A DNA stretch of 7,227 bases from an uncultured Rhodanobacteraceae bacterium (GTDB lineage Bacteria > Pseudomonadota > Gammaproteobacteria > Xanthomonadales > Ahniellaceae). A model generated the notes under the pieces. That model did no database searches. It was given only the letters and a program-made list of their open reading frames with translations, and had not been told where the DNA came from. Position numbers and translations under genes: made by a program. Below are positions 1 through 7,000 of the stretch, piece after piece; within the stretch, counting starts at the first letter, position 1, and the number at the start of each line of letters is the position of its first letter. Location of the stretch: positions 1-7,227 of the forward strand of contig CALMWD010000093.1 of NCBI GenBank assembly GCA_937873105.1. Direction: 5' to 3'.

Positions 1-817
1 GCGGCGACAGGTGCAGGCGCGCGGCGAGGTCCGCGGCGTCGGGCAGGCGATCGGCGCTGGCGGCGAGCAGCATGCGCACGCGTTCGCCGATGGCGCGGCG
101 CTGTTGCTGGGCGTCGAGCAGGCGGGCGCAAGCTTCGGCGGCGCGGGCATGGCCGGCGGCGTCGGCGGTCAGGCAGGGCGCGGACAGCAGGGCGGCGGGA
201 AAGTGCAGGCGCGCGCACTCGCCGCGCTCGAACACGACCTCGCCTTCGAGATGATCGCGGTAGCGCTCGCGCCAAGCCGGGGCCGGGCCGGGCAGGACAT
301 ACCGCGCAGCGGCCAGCGACTGCCCGGACAGGGACTGCAGGATGCGTTCGACGATGACCAGCATCGCATCGAAGACGAAGCCGAGCATCGCTCCGAGGTC
401 GAGCGCGGCGGCGATGACGAGTTCGCCGCCCGCGCGCGTCGGACGCCACTCGAACGCGACCGCGCGCGTGCGCAGCGACGCGAAACGCGCCAGCGTCTTC
501 AGCGCCGTGTCCAGCGTGTCGCTGGCATAGGCGGCGCTGCCGACCAGGCCATGGGTATGCGTCTGCGCGGCGGCGCCGAACTCGAGCCCGAGCCAGGGTG
601 TGGCCGTGGCCGCGAGTGCGGCCGCGATCAGTGCGCGCGCCGGGGCGAGCGGCACCATCGCCGCGTCCTCGCCGGACGCCGCCTCGACGGGCGCCAGCGC
701 GGGCACCTCGATGCCGCGCCGCGCCAGCCCCGCACCGAGCACACGCAGGTAGACCGGATGGAAAGCTGGCGGACCCGCGTCCGCGGCCGGATCGCGGCGC
801 GCTCGCCCGGCGCGCAT
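1..817 (-). CDS. AraC-family transcriptional regulator, partial (C-terminal HTH beyond window)
   Basis: The 272 residues visible on the minus strand match the layout of AraC regulators with the PF12625-type N-terminal ligand domain. The segment near residues 20-45 (FHPVYLRVLGAGLARRGIEV) is the usual opening helix, residues 90-113 (GLVGSAAYASDTLDTALKTL and following) the conserved core, and residues 203-235 carry the LHFPAALL-type strand and helix before the linker. Residues 246-272 (GERVRMLLA..., LPDAADLAARLHLSP) are the first helices of the AraC DNA-binding domain; the rest lies left of base 1. The ATG at 817 is chosen because an in-frame TGA lies only two codons upstream. It follows the microprotein gene by six bases, so the two are probably co-transcribed and may be translationally coupled. 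Its divergent position next to alkB suggests an alkane-responsive activator, as with AlkR of Acinetobacter; that role is inferred. I see no frameshift in the visible part. Confidence 0.88.
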   Translation of the reverse strand, partial: MRAGRARRDPAADAGPPAFHPVYLRVLGAGLARRGIEVPALAPVEAASGEDAAMVPLAPARALIAAALAATATPWLGLEFGAAAQTHTHGLVGSAAYASDTLDTALKTLARFASLRTRAVAFEWRPTRAGGELVIAAALDLGAMLGFVFDAMLVIVERILQSLSGQSLAAARYVLPGPAPAWRERYRDHLEGEVVFERGECARLHFPAALLSAPCLTADAAGHARAAEACARLLDAQQQRRAIGERVRMLLAASADRLPDAADLAARLHLSP

Positions 818-823
818 CGCGGC

Positions 824-1003
824 TCAGTCCGCCTTCTTCGCGACCGGGTCCAGGAACACGATCAGGAAGGTCGCGATCGGCCCGAGCAGCAGCGAGATCA
901 GCCACCAGTTCAGGCCGCTGCGGCCCTTGCCCTGGGCGAGCCCGGCATTGACCAGGGACAGCGTGCCCCAGCCGACGAAATAGGAACCATTGCTCATGTC
1001 CAT
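824..1003 (-). CDS. Two-segment membrane microprotein, 59 aa, unknown function
   Basis: A 59-codon minus-strand frame running from ATG at 1003 to TGA at 824-826. The protein starts MDMSNGSYFVGWG and has two hydrophobic stretches: a short one at about residues 7-23 (SYFVGWGTLSLVNAGLA) and a longer one at about 33-51 (WWLISLLLGPIATFLIVFL). They are joined by a basic, glycine-rich turn (QGKGRSG), and the tail is charged (DPVAKKAD). This looks like a small integral-membrane hairpin protein. I do not recognise a characterised family, although short proteins with GWG...AQGKGRSG...WW...LLLGP patterns feel familiar from proteobacterial genomes. An ATG two codons inside (995-997) is an alternative start; an AGG about ten bases before the first ATG is only a weak ribosome site. 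It sits directly upstream of the araC gene and divergent from alkB, so a role connected with alkane sensing or membrane hydroxylation is possible but unproven. Confidence 0.8.
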   Translation of the reverse strand: MDMSNGSYFVGWGTLSLVNAGLAQGKGRSGLNWWLISLLLGPIATFLIVFLDPVAKKAD

Positions 1004-1161
1004 CCGCTGTCGCCTGTCGGGAGATCGGTTCGGATCATGCGCGGTGGGCGCGGACGCAGCAAGTCGCCCTGGCCGGAAATGACGATTCGTTGGCGGTCGC
1101 AGGGGTGGCCCGGCCGGCGCCCGGGGCGCATGCTGCCGACATCCCGCTGCGCGAATCCGTC
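1004..1161. other. Divergent intergenic region between microprotein-araC and alkB
   Basis: About 158 bases separate the two divergent starts. Apart from the minus-strand promoter candidate, I see no convincing -10/-35 pair facing alkB. The stretch near 1107-1127 is almost pure G/C with several short self-complementary hexamers (GCCGGC, GGCGCC, CCCGGG). A missing housekeeping promoter would fit a gene needing an activator such as an AraC protein, but I could not identify a direct-repeat operator by eye. Confidence 0.5.
1034..1062 (-). promoter_or_regulatory. Candidate sigma-70 promoter for the microprotein-araC unit
   Basis: Reading the minus strand, TTGCTG (1062-1057) and CATGAT (1039-1034) are separated by exactly 17 bases. 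They match the sigma-70 consensus hexamers at 3 and 4 positions. Transcription would begin near 1027, leaving a leader of about 24 bases before the ATG at 1003. The match is modest and the region is GC-rich, so this is a prediction only. Confidence 0.4.
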
Positions 1162-2328
1162 ATGCATGCCATCGTCGAGTCTCCGCCCTACCGCGACCGC
1201 AAGCGCCCCGTCTGGCTGCTGTCGATGGCCGTGCCCCTGCTGGCGGCAGCCGGGCCGCTGCTGTACCTCACCAGCCCGGCGGCCTGGACCCTGTGGCTGC
1301 CGGTGCTGCTGGTCTATGTCGGGCTGCCGATCGCCGATCTGGTCGTGGGCGAGGATCGCAGCAATCCTCCGGAATCGGCCATGGCCGAACTCGATGCCGA
1401 TCCGTATTACCGCGTCATCGCCTGGCTGATGGTGCCGCTGCTGTGGATCGCCTTCATCTTTGCGGCCTGGTTTGTCGCGCGTCATGCATTGCCTTGGCAT
1501 GGCGCGCTGGCGGTGACGATCGCGACCGGCGTGGTCGGCGGCTTCTGCATCAACATCGGCCACGAACTCGGGCACAAGCGCGGCGCGTTCGAGCGCTGGC
1601 TGGCCAAGCTGGTGCTGGCCCCGACCGGCTACGGCCACTTCCATGTCGAACACAACCGCGGCCATCACCGCGATGTCGCCACGCCCGAGGACCCGGCCTC
1701 GTCGCGCCTGGGCGAATCGATCTACGCCTTCCTGGTCCGCGAGATGCCCGGGGCGCTGCGCCGCGCCTGGCGCCTGGAATGCGAGCGCATGCACGCCCTC
1801 GGTCGCTCGCGCTTCAGCCCGCACAACGACATCGTGCAGACCACGCTGATCACCCTCGGACTGTGGACGGCGCTGACCGCATGGCTCGGGGTGGGCGTGT
1901 TGCCCTTCCTGATCGCGGCCTCGTTCTGGGCCAACTTCCAGCTGACCAGCGCGAACTACATCGAGCACTACGGCATCGCCCGCAGGCGCCTGCCGAACGG
2001 CCGTTACGAACCCTGCAAACCCGAGCATTCCTGGAACAGCAATCACCTGGTGTCGAACTGGGCGCTGTTCCATTTGCAACGCCATTCCGACCACCATGCC
2101 CACGCGACCCGGCGCTACCAGTGCCTGCGTCATTTCGACGAGGCGCCGCAGTTGCCGACCGGCTATTTCGGCATGTTCCTGCTCGCCTACGTGCCGCCGC
2201 TGTGGTTCCGGGTGATGGATCCCCGACTGGTCGCGATGGTCGGTCGCGATCCCGCGCGCATCAACGTGCAGCCGGCGCAGCGCGACCGGCTGCTGCGCGC
2301 CTTCGGGCTCGCCCCCGGCCAGGGCTGA
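1162..2328 (+). CDS. alkB: Alkane 1-monooxygenase (integral-membrane diiron AlkB)
   Basis: This 388-residue protein belongs to the AlkB family, which hydroxylates the terminal carbon of n-alkanes in the inner membrane using O2 and electrons from rubredoxin. All signature motifs are present: HELGHK at 134-139, EHNRGHH at 163-169, NYIEHYG at 265-271 and LQRHSDHHA at 305-313. Their histidines bind the diiron centre. Several hydrophobic segments (about 17-36, 42-62, 86-107, 114-131, 228-256) fit the usual six-helix fold. From memory it aligns over its whole length with Pseudomonas putida GPo1 AlkB, including the shared GESIY and HSWNSNH blocks. There is no fused rubredoxin domain. The ATG at 1162 gives the normal family length and the typical PVWLLS beginning; a TTG at 1090 would add 24 unconserved residues and is less likely. 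No strong ribosome site precedes the ATG. V51 falls where GPo1 has W55, a chain-length determinant. Confidence 0.96.
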   Translation: MHAIVESPPYRDRKRPVWLLSMAVPLLAAAGPLLYLTSPAAWTLWLPVLLVYVGLPIADLVVGEDRSNPPESAMAELDADPYYRVIAWLMVPLLWIAFIFAAWFVARHALPWHGALAVTIATGVVGGFCINIGHELGHKRGAFERWLAKLVLAPTGYGHFHVEHNRGHHRDVATPEDPASSRLGESIYAFLVREMPGALRRAWRLECERMHALGRSRFSPHNDIVQTTLITLGLWTALTAWLGVGVLPFLIAASFWANFQLTSANYIEHYGIARRRLPNGRYEPCKPEHSWNSNHLVSNWALFHLQRHSDHHAHATRRYQCLRHFDEAPQLPTGYFGMFLLAYVPPLWFRVMDPRLVAMVGRDPARINVQPAQRDRLLRAFGLAPGQG

Positions 2329-2343
2329 GCGCGCGGTCCGGCC

Positions 2344-2757
2344 TCAGTCCATCAGGCCCAGGGGCGGCGCCGCAGCCAGGATGGCGTCGAGCAGGCCCGG
2401 GAAGCGGGCATTGAGATCGTCGCGCCGCACGTGGTTCAGGATCTGGGTGCCGACTTCGCGCGTGCCCAGCACCCCGGCCTCGCGCAATACCTTGAAATGA
2501 TGCGCCATCGTGCTCTTCGAGCGCTGCGGGCAGCTGCAGGCGGCGCAGTTCAGCTCGTCGTCGATCCGGTCCAGGTATTGCACGATGCCGAGCCGGGTCG
2601 GATCGGCCAGGGCCGCCAGCACCTTCTCCAGTACCAGTTCGCGGCGCTTCGGTTCCACCGCCACGCGGGGGCGGGCCGGGGCGCGGCGGACGGGCTTGGA
2701 CGGGACGATCGGCGGCATGACGACAGGCATTGGCGGGGTTCGACGCCATTCTTCCAT
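2344..2757 (-). CDS. ArsR/SmtB-family winged-helix repressor with Cys cluster
   Basis: A winged-helix regulator of 137 residues if started at ATG 2757. The ArsR core begins near residue 44 (ELVLEKVLAALADPTRLGIV), with the recognition helix at about 79-97 (SKSTMAHHFKVLREAGVL) and the wing after it (GTREVGTQILNHV). The C-terminal LNARFPGLLDAIL segment is typical of one ArsR subgroup. Just before the recognition helix lies C71-x2-C74-x-C76, close to where E. coli ArsR carries its metalloid-binding cysteines. The first 40 residues are Pro/Arg-rich and probably disordered. The start is uncertain: ATGs at 2730 and 2718 would shorten this tail, while ATG 2808 has a fair ribosome site but would place the palindromic operator inside the gene and uses codons rare here (CGA, ACA, AGA). 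Divergence from the RND genes argues that it represses them and itself; the inducer is unknown. It converges with alkB, 15 bases apart. Confidence 0.88.
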   Translation of the reverse strand: MEEWRRTPPMPVVMPPIVPSKPVRRAPARPRVAVEPKRRELVLEKVLAALADPTRLGIVQYLDRIDDELNCAACSCPQRSKSTMAHHFKVLREAGVLGTREVGTQILNHVRRDDLNARFPGLLDAILAAAPPLGLMD

Positions 2758-2768
2758 GCTCCCGAGGA

Positions 2769-2798
2769 TTGCAACCAGTCCGGCTCTTGTTCGATACT
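2769..2798 (+). promoter_or_regulatory. Candidate sigma-70 promoter for the RND efflux operon
   Basis: TTGCAA (2769-2774) and GATACT (2793-2798) are separated by 18 bases and each match the consensus at 4 of 6 positions. This lies in the least GC-rich stretch of the window. Transcription would begin near 2805, giving a leader of about 40 bases before the adaptor gene. The -10 box falls inside the palindrome at 2788-2807, as expected for a repressor-controlled promoter. It is predicted from sequence only. Confidence 0.5.
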
Positions 2799-2807
2799 TG
2801 TCGAACA
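2788..2807. promoter_or_regulatory. Palindromic operator, likely ArsR-family binding site
   Basis: A perfect inverted repeat: TGTTCGA (2788-2794), a 6-base spacer TACTTG, then TCGAACA (2801-2807). It sits between the divergent arsR and RND adaptor genes and covers the predicted -10 box of the efflux promoter. ArsR-family dimers usually bind imperfect dyads of this general size at promoters, so binding by the neighbouring repressor is the simplest reading. No binding evidence is available from the sequence alone. Confidence 0.6.
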
Positions 2808-2834
2808 TATAGGCCTGCCCATTCGTTGGCGGCC

Positions 2835-2840
2835 GGGGAG
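2835..2840 (+). promoter_or_regulatory. Ribosome binding site deciding the adaptor start
   Basis: GGGGAG ends five bases before the ATG at 2846. Three consecutive in-frame start codons occur (GTG 2840, ATG 2843, ATG 2846). The first overlaps the Shine-Dalgarno sequence and the second is only two bases from it, so 2846 is the best spaced. Confidence 0.6.
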
Positions 2841-2845
2841 TGATG

Positions 2846-4024
2846 ATGAAGATTCGTGGATGGATCGTGCTGGCCGCGCTCGGCCTGGCGGCATGTGGCG
2901 GCGGCAAGGACGGCGATGCGGGCATGCAGATGCCCCCGACCCCGGTGAACGTGGCGGCCGCGGTCGAGCGCGAGGTCGCGGAGTGGGACGAATACACCGG
3001 GCGCATCGAGGCCATCGACGCGGTCGAGGTCCGACCGCGCGTCGCCGGCTACCTGGCCGGCGTGCATTTCGCCGAAGGCGGCACGGTCGCCAAGGGCGAT
3101 CTGCTGTTCACCATCGACGACCGCGAATACCGCGCCGCCGAGGCCACGGCCCGCGCCGACCTGGCCCGCGCCGAGGCACGCGTGCAACTGGCGCAACAGG
3201 AAGCCGATCGCGCCGATCGCCTGGTCCAGGCCAAGGCGATCTCGCAGGGCGAGGCCGAAGCCCGCCATGCCGAACTCAAGCAGGCCCGGGCCGACCAGGT
3301 CGCCGCCGCGGCCCGCCTCGACCAGGCCAGCCTGAACCTGTCGTTCACGCGCATCGCGGCGCCGATCGCCGGTCGCGTCGGTGCGGCCCTGGTCAAGCCC
3401 GGCAACCTCGTGGCGCCGGGCGAATCGCTGCTGACCACCCTGGTCTCGATCGATCCGGTGCACGTGGTCTTCCAGGGCGACGAAAGCGCCTACCTGCGTT
3501 ACCAGGCCATGGCCCGCGCCGGCCAGCGCCCGAGTTCGCGCGACGCCAAGAACCCGGTGCGCGTCGGGCTGGCGAACGAGGTCGGATTCCCGCACGAGGG
3601 CCACATGGACTTCCTCGACAACGCCCTCGACCCGGCCACCGGCACCATCCGCGGCCGCGCGGTGTTGGCGAATCCGGACGGCCTGTTCACGCCCGGCCTG
3701 TTCGCGCGCGTGCAGCTGCTCGGTTCGGGCCAACGCCCGGCCCTGCTGATCCACGACCAGGCCGTGCTCACCGACCAGGACCGCAAGTTCGTCTACGTGG
3801 TCGGCGCCAACAACCTGGCGGAACGCCGCGATGTCGCGCTCGGCGCCGCCGTCGACGGCCTGCGCATCGTCGAATCCGGCCTCAAGGCCGGCGATCGCGT
3901 GGTCGTCAACGGCATGAAGAAGATCTTCTTCCCGGGTGCGCCGCTGCAGCCGGTCGAGGTGCCGATGGATGCGCCGAACACGATCGTCGAAGCCCAGGCG
4001 CCGGCCGCCCAGGGCAAGGGCTGA
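2846..4024 (+). CDS. RND efflux periplasmic adaptor (membrane fusion lipoprotein), MexE/OqxA-like
   Basis: A 392-residue adaptor that bridges an inner-membrane RND pump and a TolC-type outer-membrane channel. A short signal sequence ends in the lipobox L14-A-A-C17, predicting lipid anchoring of C17. The two halves of the lipoyl domain lie at about 55-95 (EVRPRVAGYLAGVHFAEGG) and 168-202 (RIAAPIAGRVGAALVKPGN). Between them is an Ala/Arg/Glu-rich helical hairpin whose R122, L126 and S133 reproduce the R-x3-L-x6-S channel-docking motif known from AcrA. A beta-barrel domain follows, with the DNALDPATGTIRGRAVLANP block near 262-281, then the membrane-proximal domain (AVLTDQDRKFVYVVG) and a disordered Ala/Pro tail. 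It lies four bases before the pump gene, so the two form one operon, probably repressed by the divergent ArsR protein. MexE/OqxA similarity is judged from these motifs; the substrate cannot be read from the sequence. Confidence 0.93.
   Translation: MKIRGWIVLAALGLAACGGGKDGDAGMQMPPTPVNVAAAVEREVAEWDEYTGRIEAIDAVEVRPRVAGYLAGVHFAEGGTVAKGDLLFTIDDREYRAAEATARADLARAEARVQLAQQEADRADRLVQAKAISQGEAEARHAELKQARADQVAAAARLDQASLNLSFTRIAAPIAGRVGAALVKPGNLVAPGESLLTTLVSIDPVHVVFQGDESAYLRYQAMARAGQRPSSRDAKNPVRVGLANEVGFPHEGHMDFLDNALDPATGTIRGRAVLANPDGLFTPGLFARVQLLGSGQRPALLIHDQAVLTDQDRKFVYVVGANNLAERRDVALGAAVDGLRIVESGLKAGDRVVVNGMKKIFFPGAPLQPVEVPMDAPNTIVEAQAPAAQGKG
4016..4020 (+). promoter_or_regulatory. Ribosome binding site of the RND pump gene
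   Basis: AAGGG lies inside the last codons of the adaptor gene, eight bases before the ATG at 4029. It supports that start and tight coupling of the two genes. Confidence 0.55.
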
Positions 4025-4028
4025 TCCC

Positions 4029-7000
4029 ATGGCGCATGCCGATTTTTCCAAGATCTTCGTCGACCGGCCCATCCTCGCGGCGGTGTTGTCGCTGCTGGTG
4101 TTCCTGGCCGGTCTGATCGCGATCCCGAACCTGCCGATCAGCGAGTACCCGGACGTGGTGCCGCCCTCGGTGCAGGTGACGGCGCTGTATCCGGGCGCGA
4201 ACCCGAAGGTCATCGCCGACACCGTCGCCGCGCCGATCGAGGAAGCGGTGAACGGCGTCGAAGGCATGATCTACATGAAGTCGACCGCGGGTTCGGACGG
4301 CACCATGCTGCTGACTGTGACCTTCCGCGGCGGCGTCGACATCGACCTCGCCACCGTGCAAGTGCAGAACCGCGTCGCGCAGGCCCTGCCGCGCCTGCCG
4401 GAGGCGGTGCGCCAGCTCGGCGTGACCACGGCCAAATCGTCGCCGAACCTGACCATGGTCGTGCACCTGACCTCGCCGGAAGGACGCTACGACGGCCTCT
4501 ACCTGTCGAACTTCGCGAACCTGCGCGTGCGCGACGAGCTCGCGCGCCTGCAGGGCGTCGGCCAGGCCCTGGCCTTCGGCGCCGGCAACTACGCGATGCG
4601 CGTCTGGATCGACCCCGACAAGGCGGCCGAACGCGGGCTCACCGCCACCGACATCGTCGGCGCGATCCGCGAGCAGAACGTGCAGGTCTCGGCCGGCACC
4701 ATCGGCGGCCCGCCGCATCCGTCCAGCCCGATGCAGTTCTCGATCAATGCCCAGGGCCGCCTGGCGAGCGCGGAAGAGTTCGGCGAGATCGTGCTGAAGG
4801 CCGGCCGCAACGGCGAGACCACGCGCCTGAAGGACGTGGCGCGCATGGAACTCGGTTCGAACGCGTACACGATCAATTCGCTGCTCAACAACGAGGACGC
4901 CGCGGCCATCGTGATCTTCGAGGCGCCGGGCGCGAACACCATCGACCTGTCGAACGCGGTACGCGCCAAGATGGCCGAACTGCAGAAGGGCTTCCCGGAA
5001 GGCGTGGCCTGGACCGTCGCCTACGACCCGACCGTGTTCGTGCGCCAGTCGATCAAGTCCGTGGTCTCGACCCTGCTCGAGGCGGTCGCGCTCGTGGTGC
5101 TCGTCGTCGTCGTCTTCCTGCAGACCTGGCGCGCCTCGATCATCCCGCTGCTGGCGGTGCCGGTCTCGGTGGTCGGCACCTTCGCGGTGCTGTGGATGCT
5201 CGGTTATTCGATCAACGTGCTGACCCTGTTCGCGCTCGTGCTCGCGATCGGCATCGTGGTCGACGACGCCATCGTGGTGGTCGAGAACGTCGAGCGCCAC
5301 ATCGAGGAAGGCATGGCCCCGCGCGAAGCCGCGCACAAGGCGATGCAGGAAGTGTCCGGGCCGATCATCGCGATCTCGCTGGTACTGGCCAGCGTGTTCG
5401 TGCCGCTGGCCTTCATCGGCGGCGTGTCCGGCCAGTTCTACAGCCAGTTCGCGGTGACCATCGCGGCCTCGGTGCTGATCTCGGCGTTCAATTCGCTGAC
5501 CCTGTCGCCGGCGCTGTCGGCGGTGCTGCTGCAGAAGCACGGTGCGCCGAAGGACAAGCTCGGCCGACTGCTGCAGCGCCTGTTCGGGCGCTTCTTCGAA
5601 GGCTTCAACCGCCGCTTCGGCCGTGCCAGCCAGCGCTACTCGGGACGCATCGGCGGCACCATCCAGCGCGCGCCGCGACTGCTCGTGATCTATGCCGTGC
5701 TGATCGCGGTGACGATGTTCGGCTTCACCCGCGTGCCCACCGGCTTCATCCCGACCCAGGACAAGCAGTACCTGTTCGCGGCCCTGCAGCTGCCGGAAGG
5801 CGCGACCCTGCAGCGCACCGAAGCGGCGCTGCGGCGCATGGGCGAGATGGCGCTGGCGACGCCGGGCGTCGAGAACGTCGTGCAGTTCCCGGGCCTGAAC
5901 GCCGTGCATTTCGTGAACACCAGCAATGCCGGCCTGATGTTCGTCGGCATCTCGCCCTCGGACGAGCGTGACCTCAGCGCGGCGGAAATCGCCAACCTGC
6001 TCAACGGCCAGTTCTCGGCCATCCAGGACGGCCTGGCGTTCGCTCTGCTGCCGCCGCCGGTGCTCGGCCTCGGCAACTCGGCCGGCGTCGAAGCCTATGT
6101 GCAGGACCGCGGCGGTGCCGGCTACGGCGAGTTGAACAACCAGGTGCAGGCGCTGTCCGGTGCCTTGCGCGGCGCGCCCGGCTTCGATCCGTATTCGGTG
6201 TTCAGTTCCTTCCAGGCCAACGTGCCCCAGCTCGACGCCCGCGTCGACCGCATCCGCGCCAAGGAGCAGGGCCTGGCGCTCACCGATGTCTACGCGGCGC
6301 TGCAGGTCTACCTCGGTTCGGCCTACGTCAACGACTTCAACCTGTTCGGTCGCACCTACAGCGTCTACGCCCAGGCCGACGCGCCGTTCCGCGACGACGT
6401 CGCCGACATCGCCCGCATCAAGGTGCGCAACGCGATGGGCGAGATGGTGCCGATCGGGGCCGTGGTCGAGGTCGGCCCGAGTTACGGGCCCGATCCGGTC
6501 GTGCGCTACAACGGGTATCCGGCCGCCGACCTGCAGGCCGGCGTCAACCCGGCGCTGATGTCGAGCCAGCAGGCCATCGGGGCGCTGAAGGGCATGGCCA
6601 CGGGCATGCTGCCGCAGGGCATGCAGGTCGAATGGACCGGCCTGACCTACCAGGAAGCCACCCAGGGCTCGATGGGCCTGCTGGTGTTTCCGATCTGCGT
6701 GCTGCTGGTCTATCTGGTGCTGTCGGCGCTGTACGAAAGCTGGTCGCTGCCGCTCGCGGTCATCCTGATCGTGCCGATGTGCCTGCTCTCGGCGATCGGC
6801 GGCATCTGGCTGCTGAACTTCGTCAGCGGCAGCTGGTTCGGGCTGTCGATCGGCCTGGGCTGGATCCCGCCGCCGCCGATGAGCGTGCCGCCCACCTTCA
6901 TCGACAACAACATCTTCACCCAGATCGGCCTCGTGGTGCTGATGGGCCTGGCCTGCAAGAACGCCATCCTGATCGTCGAGTTCGCCCGCGACCTGGAAGA

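Noticed and set aside
1090..1161. TTG start giving AlkB 24 extra N-terminal residues.
   Set aside because: The added residues are not hydrophobic or AlkB-like, and the ATG at 1162 gives the usual family N-terminus.
11..1429. A 472-codon plus-strand frame crossing the araC, microprotein and early alkB regions.
   Set aside because: The product is low-complexity Gly/Ala/Arg, and it would overlap three well supported genes.
994..2133. A 379-codon minus-strand frame opposite alkB that also reaches the microprotein region.
   Set aside because: It has no recognisable domain, and its antisense partner has every AlkB motif; it is a composition artefact.
2325..2347. Dyad CTGAG ... CTCAG between the convergent alkB and arsR stops, considered as a bidirectional terminator.
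   Set aside because: The arms are only five bases and largely consist of the two TGA stop codons; there is no T-run on either side.
2261..4267. A 668-codon minus-strand frame spanning arsR, the adaptor and the pump start.
   Set aside because: It runs in a different frame from the clear ArsR protein and opposes the adaptor lipoprotein; no family features are visible.
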